DNA of 64,000 nucleotides, taken from Paraconexibacter antarcticus. Lineage in GTDB: Bacteria; Actinomycetota; Thermoleophilia; Solirubrobacterales; Solirubrobacteraceae. A program made the position numbers and the translations under genes. This document shows positions 9,001-16,454 of this stretch, in pieces. A model generated the notes under the pieces. The model did no database searches, had not been told where the DNA came from, and saw only the letters and a program-made list of their open reading frames with translations. The stretch's first letter is position 1, and every line of letters begins with the position of its first letter. The stretch spans positions 1,488,001 to 1,552,000 of the forward strand of contig NZ_CP098502.1 of assembly GCF_024220175.1 (NCBI RefSeq), read 5' to 3'.

Positions 9001-10032
9001 GGACACCGTGACCGCCTCGGCGAGCGCCGCGAGGATGCGCTCGAGCCGGCCCTGCGTGCGCCGGAGGCTCTCGAGCAGGCTGGCGGTCGCGACGAGCCCG
9101 CCCGCGTGCGCGGTCACCTGCTCGACGGTCGCGACGGCTGCGTCCGGGGTGCCGGCGCGGCCGGCCACCGAGATCGCGCCGACGGTCCGCCCGCCGGAGA
9201 CGAGCGGCACCGCCGCCCACCAGGCGAGGCCGAGGTCGAGCAGCTCCTGGGCCCGGAGCGCGTCCGGGGAGACCGCGTGCGCGAACGCCTCGTCGACGAC
9301 GGCGACGGACGTGCGGCCGGTCTGCGCCGCCGTCAGCGACGGCGAGTCCGGCTCGGTGAGCGGGAAGCTCATGACCCATGCGCTCGCGGCCTCGTCGAGC
9401 GTCCCGTCCGGGCGGGCGACGCGGGCCCCGACCCGCCGCCCGGTGCCCGACCCGTCGGCCAGGGAGACGCTGCAGAGGTCGGCGAGCCCGGGCACGAGCA
9501 GGTCGGCGAGCGCGACGATGTCGCCGGGCTCGAACGCGTCGCCGCTGCCCATCCGCGTGAGCGTCGCGAGGATGTCGGCCGCGGCATGACCGGCCGGAGG
9601 GGACGCCGCGTGCAGCCCGGGGACGGCGAAGACCATCCGGACGACGGTGCCCTGCCCGCCCGGACCCGGCGTGAGGTCGACCGTCTGGCAGAGCTTGCCG
9701 ATGATCGGGACGCCCATGCCCATGCCCGGCGAGTCGTGCCGGGGCCCCATGCCGATGCCGTCGTCGCCGACCCGGACGACGAGGACGCCCTCGCCCTGCT
9801 CGGCGACGAGGTGCAGGGTGCCCGGCTCACGGCCCGTGAACGCGTGCATCACGGCGTTCGTCAGCGCCTCGCTCACCGCGAGGCGCACGGCGTCGCGGTG
9901 GTTGCGATCGAGCCCGAGCTCGCCCGTCCAGGCGTCGAGCTCGGCACGCAGACGCGTGACCTGCATGGGCACGGCGGGGGCGCGCCGCTCGAACCGCGTC
10001 GCAGGAACGTCGTCGGCCGTGTCCGTCGCCAT
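6073..10032 (-). CDS. multidomain HATPase-GAF-PAS-SpoIIE protein phosphatase
   Basis: 1319 residues. In order: an RsbW-like HATPase domain (about 1-145; N-box AVSEALTNAVMHAF, G-box VGDDGIGMG); GAF (about 150-325); PAS (about 330-440, ILAALAEAVTVSDDDGRI); GAF (about 450-630); two PAS domains (about 645-905); GAF (about 910-1085); and a C-terminal PP2C/SpoIIE phosphatase (about 1095-1315) with metal-binding aspartates in GGDFLDVF, GDVAGHG, YTDGVLDAR and ADDTAIL. By analogy with RsbU/RsbW it would control a partner-switching network, acting on an STAS anti-sigma antagonist. Carrying kinase and phosphatase in one chain is notable. No sigma-B-type or STAS gene is nearby. ATG at 10032 is used; a GTG sits just before it. 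Confidence 0.88.
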   Translation of the reverse strand: MATDTADDVPATRFERRAPAVPMQVTRLRAELDAWTGELGLDRNHRDAVRLAVSEALTNAVMHAFTGREPGTLHLVAEQGEGVLVVRVGDDGIGMGPRHDSPGMGMGVPIIGKLCQTVDLTPGPGGQGTVVRMVFAVPGLHAASPPAGHAAADILATLTRMGSGDAFEPGDIVALADLLVPGLADLCSVSLADGSGTGRRVGARVARPDGTLDEAASAWVMSFPLTEPDSPSLTAAQTGRTSVAVVDEAFAHAVSPDALRAQELLDLGLAWWAAVPLVSGGRTVGAISVAGRAGTPDAAVATVEQVTAHAGGLVATASLLESLRRTQGRLERILAALAEAVTVSDDDGRIIFANPAAVGLLEARDAEELIRAAPGEISAHFTITDEHGEPVDVTALPPRRVVAGQDAPPLLTRSVSRASGLTRWLRTTSTRLEDGPLVVNVMQDVTAVKAAEIRQTLLARASEIVAGGSSAPDATARIAALTVPAIADGCLLDLAGDDGTLVPAAVSHIDPERLRLLERLRRAPGPETEAGDDDGSLLPHLAAPVVNDLTDELLRLGARDEAQLAALRELGVRAVATVPLTADGRAIGRLTLVDDVSRRVFSPDDLAAAHEIAQRVAAAVENARLQAEAARSQQELRDSLARMRLLADAGFGGLISGVGNRIVEANSTFLAMLGYERVEDLPPWPQMTPPEWATVDAAAVRQMRDAGTSPIFEKEYLRRDGTRARVILGFAVTDPERFEWIGLVVDMSGRRSPDVRAAAGIDRLTLETGAPSGTEVADVVSGLEAAILIQRPGKGIVYANQAAAEAMGMAAPQDVVAATPEEIARGWDTFDEHGVPLVAARYPSRRILLGERDVEPLVVRTINRETGREYWRQIRARPVLDKAGELTMIVSMTEDITAMRRAMLTQHLLAEAGRVLSSSLDYVGTLQALADLMVPDFADWCSVSLPDEHGGIGAVAIAHTDPAKVRFAWDYDRRYPSTVHDEDGGAAILRGGPAVLIPDIPDELLEERVADPEQRELLRGIGMRSVLQVPIAPPHGSPIGVLTLVNAESGRVFRDSDLVLAEELGRRAGTAVQNARLHAERARIAATLQASLLPAELPEVDGWELASSYRAAGAENWVGGDFLDVFACPGGWMLLVGDVAGHGASAAALTAQARHTLRAIGEATGDPVAALGHLNRQLLPRVEPALVTACLAAIREAPDGRVTAVVACAGHPPPYRVRDGVPESIGRPGPLLGAWEEAVFTATDVEVRPGDLLVIYTDGVLDARRDDERFGERRLVETLAGPPGAAEAVRAVQHRLDAFQTGRQADDTAILAARRRPAG

Positions 10033-10097
10033 CACGCCGGATTATCGCGGCGCGCCGGTGACGCGGCAACGACGTGGCGCCCTCGGCGTCGCGCGGG

Positions 10098-10316
10098 TCA
10101 CATGGCGCCGCCCCGTGGGGCGGGGGCGGCGTCGAGGCGGGCGGCGTGGATCCGCGGCTCGCCGTAGAAGCGGTCGACCGTGCTGGCGGCGGCGCGCGCC
10201 TTCGCCTCGGTCGAGTAGACCCCGACGGGCAGGCACGCTCCGCGGCGCTCGTCCTGGACCACGACGTAGACGGTGGGGTCGACGGCGGTCAGGGTGGCGG
10301 GGTCGTCGGTGCTCAT
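10098..10316 (-). CDS. small hypothetical protein
   Basis: 72 residues, starting at ATG 10316. It contains YVVVQDERRGACLPVGVYST followed by a KARAAASTVDRF helix. I recognise no family. It reads towards the SpoIIE gene and ends 65 bases before it, so it could be the first gene of that transcript. Codon use looks normal for the window (G/C at third positions), which supports real coding. Confidence 0.55.
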   Translation of the reverse strand: MSTDDPATLTAVDPTVYVVVQDERRGACLPVGVYSTEAKARAAASTVDRFYGEPRIHAARLDAAPAPRGGAM

Positions 10317-10451
10317 CACGCGCTGCGCGACGCTAACGGAGCGCAGGCGCCGCGTCCCGGGAGCGGGGTCACCGGGCTGACAACCACCGGCGGCTGGTCT
10401 TCCCCGGTCGATCGGGGGGTACGCGGCCGGGCCTGGATTACACTCGGCCGC

Positions 10452-10835
10452 ATGGAGAAGGACGTCGGCAGGACGCTTCCGAGTGATTACGCGCGCCGCG
10501 CGTTCTCGATCGTGCTCGGCGGCGTCTTCTGCGTGCTCTTCTACTTCGGCACGCGGTTCTTCTCGAACCTCGGGACGAACACGTTCAACGCCGCCGGCTT
10601 CGCCGTGGTCCCCCTGGGGGCGTTCTTCGTCGGCATCCTCCTCATCCCGCTGATGTCCGCGATCCACGGGTTCTGGGTCTCGGCCGACCCGCGGCGCCGC
10701 GCGGAGATCGCGGCGCGCAACGAGGCGGACGAGCGCAAGGTGCGGCTCACCGCGAAGGCCGCCGCCCGGCAGCGCGAGGAGGAGGCCCGCGCGGCCGGCG
10801 TCGTCGGCGGGGCCGCGCCGGGCGCCGACACCTAG
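10452..10835 (+). CDS. small membrane protein of unknown function
   Basis: 127 residues. Two hydrophobic segments (about 18-36, FSIVLGGVFCVLFYFG, and about 48-70, AAGFAVVPLGAFFVGILLIP) are followed by a charged helix (about 80-120, rich in Arg, Glu, Ala and Lys) likely to lie in the cytoplasm as a coiled coil. I recognise no family. It stands alone between the minus-strand genes to its left and the molybdenum hydroxylase operon to its right. Confidence 0.65.
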   Translation: MEKDVGRTLPSDYARRAFSIVLGGVFCVLFYFGTRFFSNLGTNTFNAAGFAVVPLGAFFVGILLIPLMSAIHGFWVSADPRRRAEIAARNEADERKVRLTAKAAARQREEEARAAGVVGGAAPGADT

Positions 10836-11032
10836 GCGCGTCACGGGCAACGGCGTCGCCGGGCTCGATCGCGCCGAAGGAAGGACGGCGGACTCCCACC
10901 AAAGTCGGAGCCACGGTGTGATGGCGCGCCGCAACCCTTGACGCGGTGTCATACCTAGGTGAGGGTCGGCGGATCGGGTTCCGCGCAGGGGGCCTCGACG
11001 CAGGGTCAACGGTCGACGATGGAGGAGCAGGT

Positions 11033-13453
11033 ATGACTGATCTCGGGAACCGCCGCCCTGGCGCGGCCGGCGAGGCTGATGGCCTCGTCCCGTCCGAAGA
11101 AGCGCCCGGGGGCATCTCACGCCGGCGGATGATCGGCTACCTCCTGGCGGCTCCGACCCTCGTGGCGGCGGCGCGCTTCGGCGCCGACCCCGCCGAGGCG
11201 GCGGTGCCCTCGCTGGGCCCGACGGACCTCGCGGACCTCAGCGACATCCTCACGGCGGCGGCGGCGCCGACCTTCGGCCTGCTGAAGATCACGGTGGACA
11301 GCGCGGGCGTGGCGCACTTCGCGCTCCCCCGGGCCGAGGTCGGGCAGGGCATCACGACCGCGGTGACGATGGTCATCGCGGACGAGATGGACCTGCCGAT
11401 CGACAAGGTGAAGGTGACGCTCGCCGACGCCACGCCGGAGCTGCAGTTCAACCAGCTGACCGGCGGCTCGAACACGATGCACGCCCTCTACACGCCAATC
11501 CGCACGGCGGCGGCGACGGCCCGCGGGCAGCTGCGGGCCACCGCGGCGGACGAGCTCAGCGTTCCGGCAGCGCTGCTGCGGGCCGCGGACGGCGTCTTCA
11601 CGACGCCCGACGGCCGCACCGCGACATACGGGTCCCTGGCCGAGAAGGCCGCGGTGCGCTCGACCCGCACCGTCAAGACGCAGCTGAAGTCCGCGGCGAG
11701 CCTGCGGTACGTCGGGACCGAGCAGAAGCGGATCGACGCCCGTGCGTCTGTCACGGGCACCAAAGAGTTCGCGATGGACCTCGACGTCCCGAACGCGCTC
11801 CCGACGATGGTCTGCCGTCCGCCCAAGATCAACGGCAAGGCGCTCGCGATCCTCAACGCGCCCGACGTCAAGGCGATGCCGGGCGTCACCGACGTCGTCA
11901 TCGTCCCCCACAACCAGTTCACGCCCGGCGGCGTCGCCGTCCGCGCCAAGACGTTCGGGCAGTGCTTCGACGCCGTCCGCGCGCTGAACGTGAAGTGGGG
12001 CGGCGGGACCGTCGACGACAAGTCCTCCGCGTCGGTCCTCGCCGACCTGAAGAAGTCCGAGATCCCGCTGACGCCGGCGCTGCCGGGCACGACGATCGAC
12101 GAGACGTTCATCTTCAACTTCCGGCCGGGCGACGCGCTCGAGCCCAACTGCGCGGTCGCCGACGTGCGCAAGGACCGGGCGGAGATCTGGTCGAGCCTGA
12201 AGTCGCCGATCTGGGCCAAGCAGCAGATCGCCCTCGCGCTCGGGCTCGCCCCCGAGAAGGTCGCCGTGCACGTCGTCGAGGGCGGCGGCTCGTTCGGGCG
12301 CCACCTCTTCTGCGACGCCGCGTTCGAGGCGGCCTCGATCTCGCAGAAGATGGGCAAGCCCGTGCGGCTCATGTGGCACCGGACGGACAACTTCCGCCAG
12401 GGCCGCAGCCATCCGATGGCGATCTCGCGCGTCCGGATGACCCGCCAGGGCAGCAACGTCATCGCCGTGGACCAGCGCCACACCGGCGTCGCCTGCGACT
12501 TCACCCAGGGCCTCGGCGACATCTTCACGTCGCTCGACACGAGCCAGCCCGGGCAGAACTTCCTGCAGTTCTCCGAGACGGTGTTCACGTTCACCGCGAA
12601 CGTGCCCTACCAGTTCGGCGCCGTCTCGCAGCTGCTGAACGAGATCTACACGTTCAACACGTTCAACACCTCGAGCGTCCGCAACGTCTACAGCCCCGAC
12701 GTCGCGACGTCGACCGAGCTCATGGTCGACCGCGTCGCGAAGGACATCGGCAAGGACGCGCTCCAGTTCCGTCTCGACAACGCGAAGGACGACCGCATGA
12801 AGGCGGTCATGCGGACGGTCGCCCAGGCGGGGAACTGGGGCCGGACGATGGAGGCCGGCACCGCGCAGGGCATCGCGATCCACAGCGAGTACAAGGGCCG
12901 CTCGGCCTGCCTCGTCGAGATCGACTGCCGGCCGCAGACGGTCAACCGGAAGATCCGCGAGGCATACACCGGCCCGCGCGTCACGAAGGTGACCTACGCC
13001 GTCGACGTCGGGCTCCCGATCAACATCCTCGGGCTGAAGGCGCAGATCATGGGCGGCGCGATGGACGGCATCGCCCAGGCGCTGACCTACGGGCTGCACC
13101 TGGAGAAGGGCAGCTTCCTCGAGGGCAGCTGGGACGACGCCCATTACACGCGGCAGTGGAACACCCCGCCGGAGGTGAACGTCATCGTCATGCCCCCGAC
13201 GACCGGGGAGCCGGGCGGCGCCGGCGAGTTCGGCGTCGGCACGACGATGGCCGCCGTCGCCTGCGCGTACTACCGGGCGACCGGGAAGTTCCCCACCGAG
13301 TTCCCGATCAACCAGCACGAGCCGCTGACCTTCGAGCCGTTCCCGACCGTCCCGCCGATCCCGGCCTCGCCGGTCGACGGCCTCGGTCGCGCGGGCATCA
13401 AGCGGCCGCGCAAGAAGACCACCAAGAAGAAGACGACCCACAAGGCCGGCTGA
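11033..13453 (+). CDS. iorB: molybdopterin-dependent oxidoreductase large subunit (IorB type)
   Basis: 806 residues. The start at ATG 11033 is set by GGAGGAG ten bases upstream; a longer frame from 10946 lacks a ribosome site. A Tat signal, SRRRMIGYL (29-37), precedes the hydrophobic core and AEAA. The body matches the xanthine-oxidase superfamily as seen in isoquinoline 1-oxidoreductase beta subunits: PRAEVGQGITT, GGGSFGRHLF, and near the end GEPGGAGEFGVGTT, which holds the catalytic glutamate region. It should bind the molybdenum-cytosine-dinucleotide cofactor and hydroxylate an aldehyde or N-heterocycle; the substrate is unknown. The C-terminus is an odd Lys/Thr/Arg-rich tail (from KRPRKK onwards). 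The iron-sulfur subunit follows after 11 bases. Confidence 0.88.
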   Translation: MTDLGNRRPGAAGEADGLVPSEEAPGGISRRRMIGYLLAAPTLVAAARFGADPAEAAVPSLGPTDLADLSDILTAAAAPTFGLLKITVDSAGVAHFALPRAEVGQGITTAVTMVIADEMDLPIDKVKVTLADATPELQFNQLTGGSNTMHALYTPIRTAAATARGQLRATAADELSVPAALLRAADGVFTTPDGRTATYGSLAEKAAVRSTRTVKTQLKSAASLRYVGTEQKRIDARASVTGTKEFAMDLDVPNALPTMVCRPPKINGKALAILNAPDVKAMPGVTDVVIVPHNQFTPGGVAVRAKTFGQCFDAVRALNVKWGGGTVDDKSSASVLADLKKSEIPLTPALPGTTIDETFIFNFRPGDALEPNCAVADVRKDRAEIWSSLKSPIWAKQQIALALGLAPEKVAVHVVEGGGSFGRHLFCDAAFEAASISQKMGKPVRLMWHRTDNFRQGRSHPMAISRVRMTRQGSNVIAVDQRHTGVACDFTQGLGDIFTSLDTSQPGQNFLQFSETVFTFTANVPYQFGAVSQLLNEIYTFNTFNTSSVRNVYSPDVATSTELMVDRVAKDIGKDALQFRLDNAKDDRMKAVMRTVAQAGNWGRTMEAGTAQGIAIHSEYKGRSACLVEIDCRPQTVNRKIREAYTGPRVTKVTYAVDVGLPINILGLKAQIMGGAMDGIAQALTYGLHLEKGSFLEGSWDDAHYTRQWNTPPEVNVIVMPPTTGEPGGAGEFGVGTTMAAVACAYYRATGKFPTEFPINQHEPLTFEPFPTVPPIPASPVDGLGRAGIKRPRKKTTKKKTTHKAG

Positions 13454-13464
13454 GGAGACACCCC

Positions 13465-13980
13465 ATGCCCAACCACACCTTCATCCTCAACGGCAAGCGC
13501 GTCACCGTCGACGTCGAGGACGACGTCCGGCTGCTCTGGGTCCTGCGCGACGTCCTCGGCGTCCGGGGCCCCAAGTACGGCTGCGGCCTCGGCGTCTGCC
13601 AGGCCTGCACGAGCCACATCAACGGCAAGGCGTTCAACCCCTGCCGCACGCCCGTCTCGTCGCTGCGCTCGAGCGACAGGATCACGACGATCGAGGGCCT
13701 GCCCGAGCGCGTCGGCAAGGACCTGCACCCGATGCAGGAGGCGTGGCTCGACGTCGACGTCGCCCAGTGCGGCTACTGCCAGCCCGGCCAGATCATGGCG
13801 GCCGTCGCGCTCGTCGAGGAGGTCCACGCCAAGGGCCGCAAGGTCAACGACGCCGACCTCGACAAGATCCGCAACGTCTGCCGCTGCGGCACCTACCCGC
13901 GGATCCGCGAGGCGATCAAGCAGGGCGAGGCGCGCATGCCCGGCCCCAAGAAGAAGAAGGCGGTCAAGCACACCTCGTGA
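13465..13980 (+). CDS. iorA: (2Fe-2S) small subunit of the molybdenum hydroxylase (IorA type)
   Basis: 171 residues. A plant-type ferredoxin domain carries Cys40, Cys45, Cys48 and Cys60 (YGCGLGVCQAC then NPC). An all-helical second cluster domain has QCGYCQPGQ and VCRCGTY. This is the usual two-cluster small subunit that passes electrons from the molybdenum site. With no third, FAD-carrying subunit in the operon, electrons probably go to a cytochrome or membrane carrier, as in other IorAB-type enzymes; this is inference. It carries no signal of its own and would be exported with the Tat-tagged large subunit. Like the large subunit it ends in a basic tail (PKKKKAVKH). Confidence 0.9.
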   Translation: MPNHTFILNGKRVTVDVEDDVRLLWVLRDVLGVRGPKYGCGLGVCQACTSHINGKAFNPCRTPVSSLRSSDRITTIEGLPERVGKDLHPMQEAWLDVDVAQCGYCQPGQIMAAVALVEEVHAKGRKVNDADLDKIRNVCRCGTYPRIREAIKQGEARMPGPKKKKAVKHTS

Positions 13981-13995
13981 CCGGGTTGACAGCGC

Positions 13996-14021
13996 CCGGC
14001 CGACGCAGGAGAGTCGGCCGG
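13996..14021. promoter_or_regulatory. inverted repeat between iorA and the sensor kinase gene
   Basis: CCGGCCGAC and GTCGGCCGG form a perfect 9-bp repeat around 8 bases. A TTGACA stands just upstream at 13986-13991, but no good -10 follows. It could be an attenuator, an operator of the downstream two-component system, or chance: arms this long are expected a few times in 64 kb of GC-rich DNA. Confidence 0.35.
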
Positions 14022-14045
14022 TACGCGGGCACGGGGAGGTGACCG

Positions 14046-15140
14046 ATGCAGGACCTCGTCAACATCGGCGTCTGCGAGACCCCTGAAGAGGCGCTCGCGA
14101 CCGCCCTGCAGGTCGGCCGTCACCTGACGGGCGTCGACGCGATGCTCGGCGCCGTCACGAACGACGGGGGCAGCTACACGATGCGGGCGGCCGAGAACGT
14201 CGTCGGGGACGGGCTCCTCGGGATCACGATCTCCGGCGGGATCGGGCTCGGCGGCCGCGTCCTCGGCGAGCGCCGGCCCGTGGGCGTCGACGACTACACG
14301 ACCGAGACGACGATCAGCGGGCACTACAAGCAGCTCGTCCGAGAGGCCGGGCTCCACGGCATCGCCTGCGTCGCGGCCGGGGTCGTGGGCGGCCCCGGCG
14401 TCCTGCTCTACGGCGCGATGAACGACGCGGCCGCCCCCGGCGACCGCGCGACCGAGACGCTCGAGCGGGTCGCCGAGGTCGCCGCCCTCAGCCTCCATCG
14501 GCTCGCCGAGCGGCGACGGAGCATCGACCTCGAGGTGCTCCGCGAGCGCCAGCGGATCGCCTTCGCGCTGCACGACTCGGTCGCCCAGATGCTCTTCGCC
14601 ATCGGGGTCAGCGCGCAGCAGTCCCAGCGCGAGCGCGACCCCGACGTCCTCGCCCGGGCCCTGAGCGAGATCGAGGCGACCGCCGCCGGCGCGCGCGCCG
14701 AGCTGCGGGACGTCTTCGCCCGCCTCAGCGAGCCGCTGCCGGGCCTCGCGCTCGACGCGGTCCTCGAGGCGGAGGCACGCCTGTTCCGCCAGCAGAGCGG
14801 GTGCCACGTCGTCGTCACCGGGGACGGCGAGCCGCGGGTGCTCACCGACCTCGCGCAGGCCCTGATGGTGGACGTCGCCCGCGAGGGGCTGCGCAACGCG
14901 TGCAAGCACGGGGACGCGCGCATCGCCGTCGTCCACGTCGGCTACGAGGCCGACGGCGTGACGCTCACCGTGCAGGCGGAGGGCCTGCGCGCGGTCAGCG
15001 GGTTCACGCGGCCGCAGAGCGGGTTCGCGGCGGGCAGCGGCCTGGACATCCTCGTGCGTCGCGCCGAGCAGCTCGGCGGCGGCCTCTCGCTCTCGGTGGG
15101 CGAGCAGGGCGCCGCGGTGCTGCGCCTGGAGCTCCCGTGA
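14046..15140 (+). CDS. GAF-domain sensor histidine kinase (NarL-type partner)
   Basis: 364 residues. An N-terminal GAF-like domain (about 1-155) is followed by a HisKA_3 dimerisation helix with the phospho-acceptor histidine in RIAFALHDSVAQML (about 178-191) and a HATPase domain (about 265-364) ending in LGGGLSLSVGEQGAAVLRL. No membrane segment is visible, so it senses something in the cytoplasm. The response regulator starts on the same four bases as its stop. Its position 65 bases after iorA suggests it may control the molybdenum hydroxylase operon. Confidence 0.88.
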   Translation: MQDLVNIGVCETPEEALATALQVGRHLTGVDAMLGAVTNDGGSYTMRAAENVVGDGLLGITISGGIGLGGRVLGERRPVGVDDYTTETTISGHYKQLVREAGLHGIACVAAGVVGGPGVLLYGAMNDAAAPGDRATETLERVAEVAALSLHRLAERRRSIDLEVLRERQRIAFALHDSVAQMLFAIGVSAQQSQRERDPDVLARALSEIEATAAGARAELRDVFARLSEPLPGLALDAVLEAEARLFRQQSGCHVVVTGDGEPRVLTDLAQALMVDVAREGLRNACKHGDARIAVVHVGYEADGVTLTVQAEGLRAVSGFTRPQSGFAAGSGLDILVRRAEQLGGGLSLSVGEQGAAVLRLELP

Positions 15141-15769
15141 GGGCGATCATCGTCGACGACCACCCGATCGCCCGCTACGGGCTGCGCGCGGTCGTCACGG
15201 CGACGTTCGAGGTCGAGCGGATCGTCGAGGTCGACGGCGGCGCGAAGGCGATCGGCGCGGCGAAGGCGCTCGACCCCGACCTCGTCCTCATGGACCTCGA
15301 CCTCCCGCAGCATCCGCACGGCCCGACGCTCTGCGGCCAGCTCCGCGCCGTCGCGCCACGCGCCCGGATCGTCATCGTCACGGCGTTCGCCCGCACGCCG
15401 GACATCCGCCAGTGCCTCGTCGCCGGCGCGCACGGCTGCCTCCTGAAGGACACGTCGAACGTCGATCTCTCCGGCTCCCTGCGGGCGATCGTTGCGGGGG
15501 AGACGATCATCGACCCGCGGATCGCCCAGCGGATCGCGAGCGACGCGATCGGGGTGCTGCGCGGCGACGCGCCGGTCGTCCGCCTCTCCAAGCGCCAGCG
15601 CCAGGTCCTCGGCCTGCTCGCCGAGGGCTGCTCGAACCACGTCATCGCGGAACGGCTGTCGATCGCGGAGGCGACGGTGAAGGACCACGTCGGCGCGGTG
15701 ATGGCGAAGCTCGACGCGACCTCGCGCCTGCACGCGGTCGTGCGCGCGAGCGAGGAAGGGCTCCTCTAG
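15137..15769 (+). CDS. NarL/LuxR-family response regulator
   Basis: 210 residues, starting at GTG 15137, which overlaps the kinase stop as GTGA. The receiver domain (about 1-120) has the acidic pair in VDDHP, the phospho-acceptor aspartate in DLVLMDLDLP and the conserved lysine in LLKDTS, so it should be functional. The LuxR helix-turn-helix (about 145-205) reads LSKRQRQVLGLLAEG and AEATVKDHV. It forms a cognate pair with the preceding kinase. Its 3' end overlaps by four bases with the convergent gene on the minus strand. Confidence 0.92.
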   Translation: MRAIIVDDHPIARYGLRAVVTATFEVERIVEVDGGAKAIGAAKALDPDLVLMDLDLPQHPHGPTLCGQLRAVAPRARIVIVTAFARTPDIRQCLVAGAHGCLLKDTSNVDLSGSLRAIVAGETIIDPRIAQRIASDAIGVLRGDAPVVRLSKRQRQVLGLLAEGCSNHVIAERLSIAEATVKDHVGAVMAKLDATSRLHAVVRASEEGLL

Positions 15770-16395
15770 AGGATCCCGGCCTCGCGGGCACGGGCGACCG
15801 CCTGCGTCCGGGAGCGCGCGCCGAGCTTGCGCATGACCCGGCTGACGTGGCTCTTCACGGTCGCCTCGCCCACGTCGAGCTGCGCGGCGATCGCCCGGTT
15901 CGAGCAGCCCTCGGCCAGGAGCGCGAGCGTCTCGTGCTCGCGTCGCGTGAGGCTCACGACGAGGCGGCGACCCTGCAGCACCGCTTGGAAGTCGCGGGCG
16001 AGGACGGCCGCGAGCCGCGCGTCTGCCGGACCGCCCGCGAGCGCGGCGCGCAGGCGTGCGGCGAGGTCCCCGGCGGGCGGGTCGGTGAGCAGGCACCCGC
16101 GCGCGCCGACCGAGAGGCAGTGCTCGATCTCCGGCATCCGCGCGAGCGGCATGACGACGACGACCGGCGTCGCGGGCGCATGGCGGAGGATCGCGGCCGT
16201 GAGCGCCGCAGGCGAGTGGTGCGACGTGCGCTCGACGTGGAGCAGGACGAGGTCGGTCGCCTGCCGCGCGAGCCGGTGGACGGCGTCCGCGGGGTCGTCG
16301 AGCGGCTCGACGGTCACGGGGGCGAGCGCGTCGCGGACCACGCCCGCGATCCCGCGGGCGGCGAAGACGTGGTCGCAGACCACCGCGACGCGCAT
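15766..16395 (-). CDS. LuxR-family regulator with a degenerate receiver domain
   Basis: 209 residues. The fold of a NarL-type regulator is kept: receiver-like part 1-120 and LuxR helix-turn-helix about 145-205 (LTRREHETLALLAEG, GEATVKSHVSRVM). Phosphorylation residues are missing: the acceptor aspartate is replaced in DLVLLHVERT, the acidic pair is reduced to VVCDH, and the conserved lysine is lost in LLTDPP. It is therefore probably an atypical regulator controlled by ligand, partner or expression level. It converges on the canonical regulator at 15137-15769 with overlapping stop codons and shares a closely similar helix-turn-helix, which suggests descent from one gene and perhaps cross-talk at the same sites (inference). 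Confidence 0.85.
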   Translation of the reverse strand: MRVAVVCDHVFAARGIAGVVRDALAPVTVEPLDDPADAVHRLARQATDLVLLHVERTSHHSPAALTAAILRHAPATPVVVVMPLARMPEIEHCLSVGARGCLLTDPPAGDLAARLRAALAGGPADARLAAVLARDFQAVLQGRRLVVSLTRREHETLALLAEGCSNRAIAAQLDVGEATVKSHVSRVMRKLGARSRTQAVARAREAGIL

Positions 16396-16404
16396 GGGGA
16401 TCCG

Positions 16405-16448
16405 GGCGGTCGCCTGCGCGGCCCGCGGGCCACGCAGGCGATGCCGCC
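16405..16448 (-). terminator. hairpin after the livFGHMJ operon
   Basis: Left arm GGCGG-T-CGCCTGCG and right arm CGCAGGCG-AT-GCCGCC pair with a small internal loop and enclose a further GGCCCGCGGGCC palindrome. It sits just after the stop of the binding-protein gene and before the next minus-strand start. There is no T-tract. Confidence 0.5.
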
Positions 16449-16454
16449 CGTCCG

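Noticed and set aside
7534..10167. 877-codon plus-strand frame opposite the SpoIIE gene
   Set aside because: Composition is Arg/Gly/Asp/Val-rich with no domain, and it is exactly antisense to a gene with readable HATPase, GAF, PAS and PP2C motifs.
10395..10430. Possible third copy of the 36139/36211 hairpin unit (GGTCGATCGGGGGGTACGCGGCC)
   Set aside because: Only a short stretch resembles the unit; the outer stem and the inner CCCCC arm are missing.
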